From assembly GCF_032854445.1 (NCBI RefSeq), contig NC_088304.1, forward strand, positions 31,749,732 to 31,813,731: a stretch of 64,000 nucleotides of DNA. The letters are read 5' to 3'. The position numbers and the translations under genes are program-made. Positions 54,258 to 64,000 of the stretch are shown one piece after another; positions within the stretch are counted from its first letter, which is position 1, and every line of letters begins with the position of its first letter. A model generated the notes under the pieces. It saw nothing but the letters and a program-made list of their open reading frames with translations, ran no database searches and was not told where the DNA came from. Source of the stretch: Liolophura sinensis. Lineage: Eukaryota > Mollusca > Polyplacophora > Chitonida > Chitonidae.

Positions 54258-57200
54258 CTGCAAAATAAGAAACAGTATGGGTCAAGAAGAAATTGCTTTA
54301 TTTCTCTGGGGTTTTACATCAACACACAAGAATTTACTAAAGGAATAGCTGTTATACGGCATTTGTTGTACGAGATGACACTTTGGTACAACAGACTATT
54401 TTTAACCACTTTGTTTGAAACGGGAAAATAATTGGTCTGATACACCAGAGCGAGGTCTTAGGAGTTCTCTCAGGTCATATTTTAACTTTGATATTGAAGA
54501 AAACAAAGACAAAAGCACTGGCCATCTTCTACGTAATTGTTTCAGTGGGTTGCATAATGAGTAACTAAATATTTATTCGTCCGTAACACTGAGATACCTC
54601 TCTTGTGATTTATCACAAAGGTTTCAATACGAAGGTTGCTATTGATCTTTTTGGACTTTTCATTTTTACCAAATGATAAAACACGGTATCCACGCGATAG
54701 CGTCCGTTTATTTTACCATCATTTGTCATGAGAGTCGCCACGCAGAAGACAACGCCCATCTTCCTTTAACATTATTTTCATCATGAGAACTTCTACGCAA
54801 ATGGCTCTCATACATCAGACTATTAAAAGCATGTTCTATTTACTCCATTATTGGCCACCGGAGGATGTAATGACAAATGACGTGTCTGTCCAATTACCAC
54901 TGGAGGAGGTGGTAACAAATGACATGTCTGTCCAATGGGCACTGGAGAATGTGGTGAAAAATGACGTGTCTGTCCAATGGCCACTGGAGGATGTGGTGAC
55001 AAATGACGTGTCTATCCAATGGTCACTGGAGTATGTGGTGACAAATGACGTGTCTGTCCAATGGCCACTGGAGGATGTGGTGACAAATGACATGTCTATT
55101 CCAATGGTCACTGGAGAATGTGGTGACAAATGACGTGTCTGTCCAATTACCACTGGAGTATGTGGTGACAAATGACATGTCTGTCCAATGGTCACTGGAG
55201 GATGTGGTGACAAATGACGTGTCTGTCCAATTACCACTGGAGTATGTGGTGACAAATGACGTGTCTGTCCAATGGCCACTGGAGGATGTGGTGACAAATG
55301 ACGTGTCTATCCAATGGTCACCGGAGTATGTGGTGACAAATGACATGTCTGTCCAATGGCCACTGGAGGATGTGGTGACAAATGACGTGTCTATCCAATG
55401 GTCACTGGATAATGTGGTGACAAATGACGTGTCTGTCCAATGGTCACTGACGAATGTGGTGACAAATGACGTGTCTGTCCAATGGCCACTGGAGGATGTG
55501 GTGACAAATGACGTGTCTATCCAATGGTCACTGGAGTATGTGGTGACAAATGACGTGTCTGTCCAATGGCCACTGGAGGATATGGTGACAAATGACGTGT
55601 CTATCCAATGGTCACTGGAGAATGTGGTGACAAATGACATGTCTGTCCAATGGTCACTGACGAATGTGGTGACAAATGACGTGTCTGTCCAATGGCTATT
55701 GGAGAATGTGGTGGGAAATGACGTGTCTGTCCAATGGTCACTGAAGGATGTGGTGACAAATGACGTGTCTATCCAATGGTCACTGGAGAATGTGGTGACA
55801 AATGACATGTCTGTCCAATGGTCACTGACGAATGTGGTGACAAATGACGTGTCTGTCCAATGGCTATTGGAGAATGTGGTGGGAAATGACGTGTCTGTCC
55901 AATGGTCACTGAAGGATGTGGTGACAAATGACGTGTCTATCCAATGGTCACTGGAGAATGTGGTGACAAATGACGTGTCTGTCCAATTACCACTGGAGTA
56001 TGTGGTAACAAATGACATGTCTGTCCAATTACCACTGGAGAATGTGGTAACAAATGACGTCTGTCCAATGGTCACTGGAGAATGTGGTGGGAAATGACGT
56101 GCCTGTCCAATGGTCACTGGAGAATGTGGTGGGAAATGACGTGTCTGTCCAATGGTCACTGAAGAATGTGGTGGGAAATGACGTGTCTGTCCAATTACCA
56201 CTGGAGGATGTGGTCACAAATGACGTGTCTGTCCAATTACCACTGGAGAATGTGGTGGGAAATGACGTGTCTGTCCAATTACCACTGAAGGATGTGGTGA
56301 CAAATGACGTGTCTATCCAATGGTCACTGGAGAATGTGGTAACAAATGACATGTCTGTCCAATGGCCACTGGAGAATGTGGTGGGAAATGACGTGTCTGT
56401 CCAATGGTCACTGAAGGATGTGGTGACAAATGACGTGTCTGTCCAATTACCACTGGAGGATGTGGTCACAAATGACGTGTCTGTCCAATTACCACTGGAG
56501 AATGTGGTGGGAAATGACGTGTCTGTCCAATGGTCACTGAAGGATGTGGTGACAAATGACGTGTCTGTCCAATGGTCACTGGAGAATGTGGTGGGAAATG
56601 ACGTGTCTGTTCAATGGCCACTGGAGAATGTGGTGGGAAATGACGTGTCTGTCCAATGGTCACTGAAGAATGTGGTGGGAAATGACCTGTCTATCCAATG
56701 GCCTCTGGTGGATGTGATGGAAACTTTCCATTCTTTCCATTCGCCATCTGTGGATGTACTTGCAACTAACATGTTTTTCCACTGGGCACTGGAAGGTGTA
56801 ATGGCACTGAAGGAGATCAATAGAACGACACACCATGTTCTTCGGAGGCCGTTGAATCTGTCAGCAGTAGCGGTCACATCGACGAGTGGAACGCAACTTC
56901 AACCTGGATCATCTAGAATGTTCCCACTGTACTATCAATAACGTCACTTTATCCGCACATACCGTTCAGGAAAGTTTGCATACATGTGTGAAGAGAGTGT
57001 TAACATTCGATGATGTCACATTGTGTGAAGGCAGCCTGATTTTAATAGGTCAGGAGCAGCTGACTGACACACCTCGCCAGGCGTCTGATAAATGCCCAAT
57101 TTGAGATCACAGCCAAACCAGATCTAGATTCGAACACACGACCACACTGGCTTTGTCTAATGAGCCCCTCCCCCACCCAACACTCATCCTCAGCTGCCCA

Positions 57201-60200
57201 CAATCAATGTGATTTTGTCTGTGCCCACAATCAATGTGATTTTGTCTGTGCCCACAATCAATGTGATTTTGTCTGTGCCCACAATCAATGTGGTTTTGTC
57301 TGTGCCCACAATCAATGTGATTTTGTCTGTGCCCACAATCAATGTGATTTTGTCTGTGCCCACAATCAATGTGATTTTGTCTGTGCCCACAATCAATGTT
57401 ATAATAATTTGCTATTATTTAAGCATTTAAAGAAGCCACAGTTAGAATGAAACCCTATCTGCGGTAATCCAGCTATCACACTGTCGTCGCTGGTCTTGTT
57501 TTAATCTCTACACTGTAAGTCTTTACATGTTGTGTGACGATTTCAATCAATGCCACAAGTTATTACTGCAAAAAATAGTATGTCAAGATTATTCCATCAA
57601 ACGCCTTCACTCCAAGTTTCTAAGTTTTACAATGAGTGTAATTCTCTGGGAAGTAAGTATGAACAGAGCGTCCATGATCTCTGGCACTCTGCTTTCTGAT
57701 CGTGTCTGATTCCGCTTAACCCTGGGCTAAGGGCCGTATATTAGGCGTGTTGAATTAGAGCGCTACTTTGGATTTATGAAGAGTTGCAATCCAACCGAGA
57801 TAAATATTTTGTTTTCGACAACTGGTGTTCTAGCGTGGTGCACGGTTTGAGTACTGGTTTAACTCAGTCGCCTAGAACATACCTTGAGTCTTTCCGTCAC
57901 TGAAAATTATTGACTTTTTCTCTTTGCATGATTCCGTCCAATATTTATATTTTCTTAGTTCTTCGGTGGTTGCGCTGAACGTCGTTTTGGCAATTGGCCT
58001 TGCGATTATTGTCCTGGTACGTCCTTATTCGTTGACGGCTGGTGTACAAATGTGTCTGTTTCGACGCTTAGATTTAAAATATAATTAAACACCACTCAGT
58101 CAGATATATAAATAAATAAATTTACCCAGGATAATCTGGTTTATGAACGTCTGCTCTTCCCGTGTCTCGAGGCTCAGCAGTTCCGCCGATAACTTATCAC
58201 AGTCTGCCCTGGCGTCAGGGATGTTTTTCTGGTTGTTTCTCTCAACAAAGTAGCATTTTTCTTGAAACGGCACGAAATTATCCGGACAGCCTAAAAAGGC
58301 AAAATTTTTGGAAGATAAAAAAATTATTAGGCTTCCAAGCTGAAAGCTAAATACATGGCTACATGTAGTATGGCCATCATACAGACAACAGCTAGAAGGT
58401 TGTCGGCTTTAACATTCCAACGAGGCTGCGCAGCTTATCGTCTTCTACAGTGTCATGTTCTGAGACAGACGCTCTCGTCATGCAGACATGTAGCCTTCCG
58501 TCCTCTACCTCCTCTGAAAAGCTCACAAATATGACACAATTGTGTAATTTTCTCGTACGGAGAGTTCATTTTCTAATAAGGGTTACGTCTTTTTCACTCG
58601 CATCACAAAACCCTGGGGTATTTCGAAACAGCATAGAATTGATAAATTTAAATGGTTTATCGTGGAGAAAGTATCAGATTTGTTTTGCAGCAGACAGGAA
58701 CAACCGTGTGTAAGGACCACTTGGAAGCCGTATAACTGCATGCAGTTCTCGTTTTTTCAACCAATTTATATTTCTTCAGAACTTCTTAACAAAACGAAAA
58801 ACGGGTTTATTGACTGTGGAGAAATAAATTGTGTAGACCATATTTAACCACGATCGAGCAATAAACAAATATATTATCTTTATATGTGTATGTACATAAC
58901 TGACGAGATTTATCAAGTAAACAGTCATCGTTCAGTAAATACTGTAGTGTATGCCCGATACACTACAGTTTGAATACAACGATGCAGTAATTCAAACAAA
59001 TGTGACAGTGTTTTGTATTTATGCATGGGTATTCGATATATCTTTAGGTATTATACAGTGTTAATATCGTTTGTGATGGGCCTCTGAAATAGTTAATACT
59101 TTCTGGCTACATTTTAAATACCTCTGTTAGATCAACGAATATGCATGTATATTTGTATGTTTACAAGACAAATGGGAAGGTTGAAAACTTACCACTCTCG
59201 ACTGTGGTTGTAGAGGCAGTGGTTACTGTCTGCAAAATAAAACGGCATCGGCAAGTTAGACATATACGGCTTTGTATCACTCCGTTATGAAATAATAATC
59301 ATTTCCCTGCAGCCATCATTGTTTCAGTTTGGACTGTATCTTCCGATGAAATTACTCGTTATGCGATATTTCTTCTCTACGAGTGGCTGCATAGCTTTAA
59401 TTTTTCTTAATAATGTATTTGTATCTATGTGTTCGGTATCTTATAATAAATTTGTATTATGTATCTATGAAAGTACATGTATTTATGTATCAAGGCAACT
59501 CAAACAACCAGCTAGAATTAAATCCAAACCTCGTTTTCTAGCTTTGGAAGTCGCGTACCTCACCACAGAGTGCGTGAGCTCTTTAAATAGCGTGAGCGAG
59601 GAGAAATCTCTATCATCTCAAAATAATTGGTAGTAGATCTCAAATATTCTGTTTTGGAATTGTGTAAGTACGTCCACAGTGTCGAGGTATGTACATCAAG
59701 TGCGTTCTTTTGGGAGCCTTGAAAGAGCTGTTTTCTAATTACAGTTGTATGAATATTATTGCTCAGTGGTGCAAAATGTTAGGAAATGACGTCATCGATG
59801 AACTAACTGGCAAGGCGTGAAAGCGTAGCACCCCAAACGAGCTCCCTTCCTCAAAAGTTGTTTCGACATAACACAACATTTGACGCTGGAAACTTAATTA
59901 TCATTATTTTGTGTATCAGCAGTACACAAATTGTGTAATTCATTTATGACATCCACAGTGACCTGTGTACATATGTGTGCACCGCTAATACACGCGTCAC
60001 TGTGGACGTGCGAATTTGTACACAATCGTTCTATAGAGAGAAGCGACCTGCCTCGTGAATATTGCCAGAGCACCTGATACAAAAGAATCATAACTCCTAA
60101 ATGTGTTCTTGTGTGATGCGTTACCTGGCATTTGTTATTTATCATTTTTATATCTTGTTTATTTTTTTTCTGACTGCTATTGTTCTCATGTCGCGAGTAA

Positions 60201-62951
60201 ATTGCTGCCTTGTCACACTATGTTCTCGTCACAATATGCCTAATATACTAATCCAGACTGGCAACCATATTAGTTGTGCGGTTTGTGTTGACATGAGTTT
60301 TACTGGAGTTGATATTAGATATTACACAGATAGTGGATGCTGAGGAATGGTATATAAGGAAATGTCAGCTCGAGAAAAGTTATATTTAACAGTTGAACAT
60401 TATTGATAGAGAGCTGACAGTTCCTGATATCCCATTTCCAGCATGCACTATATGTTTTGTCATACGGAAAAACGTGTAGTTACTCAGTTAGTATTTTAAA
60501 TGGCCGCATTTGTACATCGACAGGGGAGCTAACCTTCGCCCAGTTGTTTACTTTACAAGCAAGCACACAATGGGAGGTAACTGCAGTAGAATAAACACAT
60601 GTGATCATAGGATATCAGCACGAGATTGTTGGCTATTGCCTCGTTAACGTGGGATATTACTTCGTCAGCATGACTTTGCTTAGCGAGAGCGCGTGATCTT
60701 TGTGCACCATGTTCTGCTAAACCATGTACATGTCACATGTAACCTGTGTGACATGTGACCGTATACTGACCAATGAAATCTGGGAATCACTCTAGGCGGT
60801 ATAAGAGCAATATATACAGAATTTGTGGACTATACTTGGTCACAATATAGGCATCAAGTTCTACGTCCGCATTCCACTCGTAGACCAAGTCCATAAGCAC
60901 AAGACCGATTTAGAAAAAGCGAAAAACATCAGTTTTCGAAGGAATACGGGTCTACCAACAGCCTGTGGATGGTCGTGGGTTTCGTCCGGAGCTCTGTCCG
61001 GTTTCCTACCACCAAAATGCTGATCGCCGTTGTATAAGAGAAATATTCTTGACTACGACGTAAACCAACAAAACAAATAAATAGAATCAAAAACGAAGGA
61101 ATATAAATAACTATATAAATGGTAAATAAACTGGTAAAATGTAAGAGATACAGTCATCAGTTTACAGTGGTACGGAAGGACAGTCGATATACAATGCAAA
61201 CTAGCTAAATCAAATATCCCACCGGTAGTCCCTGAGTACAAATACAGGTATCCCACTCACGGATTGTTTGCAACTGTTCATGAAAGCACCTTGCCGATGT
61301 TATAAACATGGATGCTTATACAGCACCTAGCACCGGATGAAGCAGAATTAGACATTCTGACACAGTTTGTCAGGGATCCTGAACGCTCTATGCTCACTGT
61401 ACAAGAAACTTGCTTACTTAAATCTTTATGAAACTTAGAGTGAAGAGGTATCCTTTATGATATAATTAAAGATGTACAGCATAGAGAGTAAAACCAGACA
61501 GTGTGATAGATGGCAAGCCGTCACATGTAACCGTTGAAATACGGTCTCTTGTCAATTTACCTCAGTCTGGGTTTTATTCTAATTGTCCATGTAAATGCAT
61601 AAACAGTAGCAATGTACACACGCCTTACGATCATGACTTAAGTCATTTTGGTGGAATAAGTTCCAGTTTGAAAACAAGTGTAGTCATTTGATACAATAGT
61701 GTTATCTAGGTGTAACTTTAAAACTGCCTAAGAGATGCCCGTGTCACAAAGCTGTCGCAAGGGTACGTCATACGTATTAAGTATGGCAATGTGTCTCTTC
61801 TTTAAATCTTGTCATGGAAGTTTTAACAGGCGCATGATGAGACTGCCTTTTAAAGACGAGCCATCGGTCTGGTTTTTCAAGGCTGTCTTAAGAATTAATG
61901 CTAGATTAAACTTTAAGTGAAATCTTCAACTTTGTGCTCAGCACCAAAATAACCGTGTGACAGTAAACTATGAAGACTAAATCTAACGATGCTATACTTA
62001 TGCTGCGGATACGTGGAATAGCGGCTAAAATACTACTTACTAGTGGTATTGTCTAGTACAATACGGAACAACTGGATCCAAAATTCTACACTAGGGTACT
62101 GGTCTAATGGCGCTTAAGTTGCAACCTTTCAAGACGTAAAACAGTGTTCTTTGTCTAGTTGGGCCACGACAAAAGTTTGGATTTCATGACAAGAGGCCGA
62201 ATGTCAAAAAAGAGGGCGGTTTTCAACACAAGAGACCAGATTTCAACACAAGTGGCCGGATTTCATGACACGAATTTTTTGTCGTTGCTCTGGCTTTACA
62301 CGTAATGGTGATTATATTTATATTATATTGCCTAACACTCAACCCTGTGATTTCAGGAGAAATAAACTTTACTTTACTATATTAGCATACTGTTACTGTG
62401 CGAGGCATCAAGCCTAAAATCTTCTTTTGTTACGTTTTTAAGTGGGGCACTATTGCAGATATGTCGGCAACGGCACCGATGTACTATAAAGAGAAACATT
62501 GGAGATATATGTTAATTATCTTCAACCTGAAATTAACCCTCAAACTAAGAAACGATCAAACAGTTGGATGATTTGCCAGACTGACCTGTTTCGTGAGTGT
62601 GACACTTCTCCAGCCCGGATTCGGCACAATGTTGCTCCCCGACCCGGAAACTAGCAGCTCACATGTCCCTGATTCTGGCTGGAAGTTCACAGAGAAACAA
62701 TGAACATTAGACTCCAGGCAAGCGGACACACAAGCAACTAAACTCCTGGAACTGACTGATGTAACGGCAGAGTCGGGTGAAATCTTGTAGCCCCTATCCA
62801 CTCGTTGCAGGCCGCTGAATCTTAACCAAGATTCGTCTGCACTACATAACATCAGCAAAAACTGGAAACTCAGGAAAATCAAAGCTTCTTTCAGTGAACT
62901 CGGAAGCTGTAACAACATTCTCATTTTTTGTTCATTTGACTTGAACCACAC
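54020..62951 (-). CDS. Gene C: PAN/apple - linker - C-type lectin domain gene with a broken last exon
   Basis: Exons 62586-62951, 59193-59229, 58126-58290 and 54020-54257 have intact splice sites and the same phases (0, 1, 1) as genes A and B. The total is 806 nt, two more than a multiple of three. Exons 1-3 are open and encode a signal peptide, a PAN/apple domain (about 45-120), a 12-residue Thr linker and the first half of the CTLD. Exon 4 contains two +1 shifts, so the natural frame ends early while all the expected CTLD motifs and the stop remain readable by switching frame. It is either a recent pseudogene or an intact gene with two base-insertion errors. PAN and linker sequences are closest to gene B. 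Confidence 0.75.
54858..56712. repeat. 42-bp minisatellite, about 44 copies
   Basis: The unit 'gtggtgacaaatgacgtgtctgtccaatggccactggaggat' is 42 bp. Variants ('gggaaatgac', 'caattaccact', 'ctgacgaat') recur in blocks; for example, the stretch near 55620-55770 reappears at about 55790-55940. Both strands carry long open frames because 42 is divisible by three (plus-strand peptide VVTNDVSVQWPLED), but no codon bias or start context supports translation. It lies in gene C intron 3, 600 bp upstream of exon 4 in transcript order. Confidence 0.96.
57195..57402. repeat. 27-bp minisatellite, 8 copies
   Basis: 'gcccacaatcaatgtgattttgtctgt' repeats eight times almost without change (one 'ggttttg' variant). 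Adjacent repeats have no spacer, so it is not CRISPR. It lies in gene C intron 3. Confidence 0.95.
57470..57530 (-). repeat. R1 dispersed repeat, fragment
   Basis: 'agctatcacactgtcgtcgctggtcttgttttaatctctacactgtaagtcttta' matches the single-copy form of the 47-bp unit at 23584. Confidence 0.7.
57965..58065. repeat. Gene C-associated repeat, copy 2
   Basis: 'gaacgtcgttttggcaattggccttgcgattattg', 'cgttgacggctggtgtacaaatgtgtctgtttcgacg'. It lies in gene C intron 3 about 60 bp from exon 3 and matches 63355-63455 best. Confidence 0.65.
58126..58290 (-). CDS. Gene C exon 3: N-terminal half of the CTLD
   Basis: The acceptor is 'ctttttag|gctgtcc' and the donor 'cctgg|gtaaat'. It encodes 'CPDNFVPFQEKCYFVERN', 'ARADCDKLSAELLSLETREE' and 'QTFINQIIL', in an intact frame. 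At 165 nt it has the same length as gene A exon 3. Confidence 0.87.
59193..59229 (-). CDS. Gene C exon 2: short Thr linker
   Basis: A 37-nt exon between acceptor 'attttgcag|acagta' and donor 'agtg|gtaagttt'. It encodes TVTTASTTTVES plus one shared base. It is found at the position and phase expected from genes A and B. Confidence 0.75.
60950..61085 (+). repeat. S1 tRNA-derived SINE, 5'-truncated
   Basis: 'tctaccaacagcctgtggatggtcgtgggtttc', 'tgtccggtttcctaccacca', 'gaaatattcttgactacgacgtaaa' and the (AAATA)n tail. It lies in gene C intron 1. Confidence 0.88.
61468..61645 (+). repeat. R1 dispersed repeat copy
   Basis: 'gatgtacagcatagagagtaaaaccagacagtgtgatagatggcaag', 'cacatgtaaccgttgaaatacggtctcttgtcaa', 'gggttttattctaattg' and 'atcatgacttaag'. 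It is one of the clearest full-length guides to the R1 family and lies in gene C intron 1. Confidence 0.78.
62586..62951 (-). CDS. Gene C exon 1: signal peptide and PAN/apple domain
   Basis: ATG at 62951; donor 'aaacag|gtcagtct', phase 0, 122 residues. The hydrophobic stretch 'ALIFLSFQFLLMLCSADESW' is the signal peptide end. Met10 or Met12 would give a more usual signal-peptide length and may be the true start. PAN/apple core: 'RGYKISPDSAVTSVSSRSLV', 'ACVSACLESNVHCFSVNFQ', 'GTCELL' and 'WRSVTLTKQ'. The donor and the following 'VSLA' intron bases match gene B, which again shows recent common ancestry. Confidence 0.86.
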
Positions 62952-64000
62952 AAAACAAAACTTTTCTATTCAAAAATTCGCATTTCCAAGGTCACGAATC
63001 ACATATCCAATCGTTCCATAATTATTCCGTTTCGGATGAAAGTCACTGCAATTCTAATGCCATGAAAATCCCGAGAAAGATAAAAAATCACAGTAAAACG
63101 TTAATTGAGTTCCTCAGGTGAATGATTATTCTCGAATAATTAATCGTTTCTAACAAACCCAATTTAACATTCGCACAATCTTGCAATTTTCTATACTGCT
63201 TGGTTGGTACGGCTCCCAAACTTCTGCTGGGCTCTGGAGGTAATTAAGAAATCTCGGTTTGGACAGCTAATAGAATTCTTACTCAAGGGACAATCAATAG
63301 AATACTGGGCTGGGCGTGACCTAATTTTGTGAAGACGTGTCCTTTCTGTTGTCCAGCTGAATACGGGTCAATTGGGAATTGGGTTTGCGGTTATTGACCT
63401 GAAACCTCCGTTTTTGGTTGACAGCTGGTAAACGAATGTGTGTTTCGACGCAAATATGCAAATAACTGTCGAGTTCATTTGTCTGATGTAGTTGCAGCAT
63501 ACGAGCATTCTTGGAATTTTGATGGTTCAAAAATCATAAAGAATCAATGTGTTTGTTCTGAGGTATGTTTTCGTACCTCACAGAACTGAATTGTGCAAGG
63601 GACAATGAAGTCAGTGATCTCCTTCTGATCTAAGAGGGGTAAACGATTATCGCCCTGGATCGTTAATCCGAAATCGACGATTGCCAGTTTTGTTAAAAAG
63701 TTTTGTTTTGCGAGGCACCTCGCTGTATTTATGTACTCTTTGCATGGCAACGATCTACGTCCAATGAGTTTACTTTCCCCGTAATGACAACTCGAATTAA
63801 CCATTATGTTCTTCTAATGCATGACTCAACAGTTTTTCTGCCGAACAACCTCACAACTTAGCACCAAGTACCTTTACGCCAGAAAACGTTTTCATAGACG
63901 GTTCTTCAGAGCTTTTTTTATTTCAACATATTCTGTGACAGATATATATACATGCAGGTAGATTAATCCATGGTGATCGGTCTTAATTAATAAAGTTTTA
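62952..64000. other. Sequence upstream of gene C
   Basis: About 1 kb with no recognisable exon. It should hold the gene C promoter and 5' UTR, but I cannot place a transcription start. A third copy of the gene C-associated repeat ('caattgggaattgggtttgcggttattg', 'gttgacagctggtaaacgaatgtgtgtttcgacg') lies at 63355-63455. No further PAN exon appears before the window edge. Confidence 0.55.

Noticed and set aside
55023-56941. Long frames over the 42-bp array (up to 392 residues)
   Set aside because: Same reason: tandem units divisible by three. The array lies within an intron of gene C.
57195-57402. CRISPR-like array
   Set aside because: Eight 27-bp repeats are directly adjacent with no spacers, in a eukaryotic intron, and there are no cas genes.

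Overview
This window looks like eukaryotic, non-coding-rich genomic DNA from a lophotrochozoan invertebrate, most likely a mollusc. Reasons: spliced genes with GT-AG introns; many copies of a tRNA-derived SINE whose head resembles a tRNA and whose 3' end reads like 'gagtacggcgtaaaacaccaat' followed by an (AAATA)n tail; a second tRNA-like SINE; and a short SINE tail ending in repeated 'attc'. Calling it a mollusc rests on my memory of such SINEs and is inference. No bacterial operon, rRNA, convincing functional tRNA gene, CRISPR array or autonomous transposase/reverse transcriptase was seen.

The only genes I can assemble with confidence are three paralogues in tandem, all on the minus strand and all with the same four-exon plan and intron phases (0, 1, 1). 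Each encodes a small secreted protein: signal peptide plus one PAN/apple domain (exon 1), a Thr/Ser-rich linker (exon 2), and one C-type lectin domain (CTLD) split over exons 3 and 4. Gene A runs 32538 to 11325 (287 aa), gene B 46657 to 40896 (258 aa), and gene C 62951 to 54020 (about 267 aa if two frame breaks are ignored). The CTLD keeps its fold cysteines and the WTSG-type core, but in the usual Ca2+/sugar site the EPN/QPD position reads FPGG and the WND position reads W-S/K-x-D. Canonical calcium-dependent sugar binding is therefore doubtful. Gene C carries two +1 frame breaks in its last exon, so it is either a young pseudogene or mis-assembled. Gene A has a linker four times longer than its sisters and an extra cysteine in the CTLD.

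Most of the remaining DNA is repeats. Large minisatellites fill introns and flanks: 72 bp units at 1-1040, 69 bp at 16802-19335 (with an inverted start), 47 bp at 23584-23912, 55 bp at 42869-43490, about 48 bp at 43975-46270, 36 bp at 51053-51885, 42 bp at 54858-56712, and 27 bp at 57195-57402. Several units are multiples of three and so produce long but spurious reading frames on both strands. There are also long fold-back elements (2781-3391, 12878-13065, 1723-2063), small terminal-inverted-repeat elements, a 226 bp direct duplication (7372/10149), and a dispersed family of roughly 200 bp, part of which appears to have been amplified into the 47 bp minisatellite.

The best candidate for something undescribed is the PAN-linker-CTLD cluster itself: a locally duplicated family of secreted lectin-like proteins with a non-canonical binding loop, embedded in minisatellite-rich introns.
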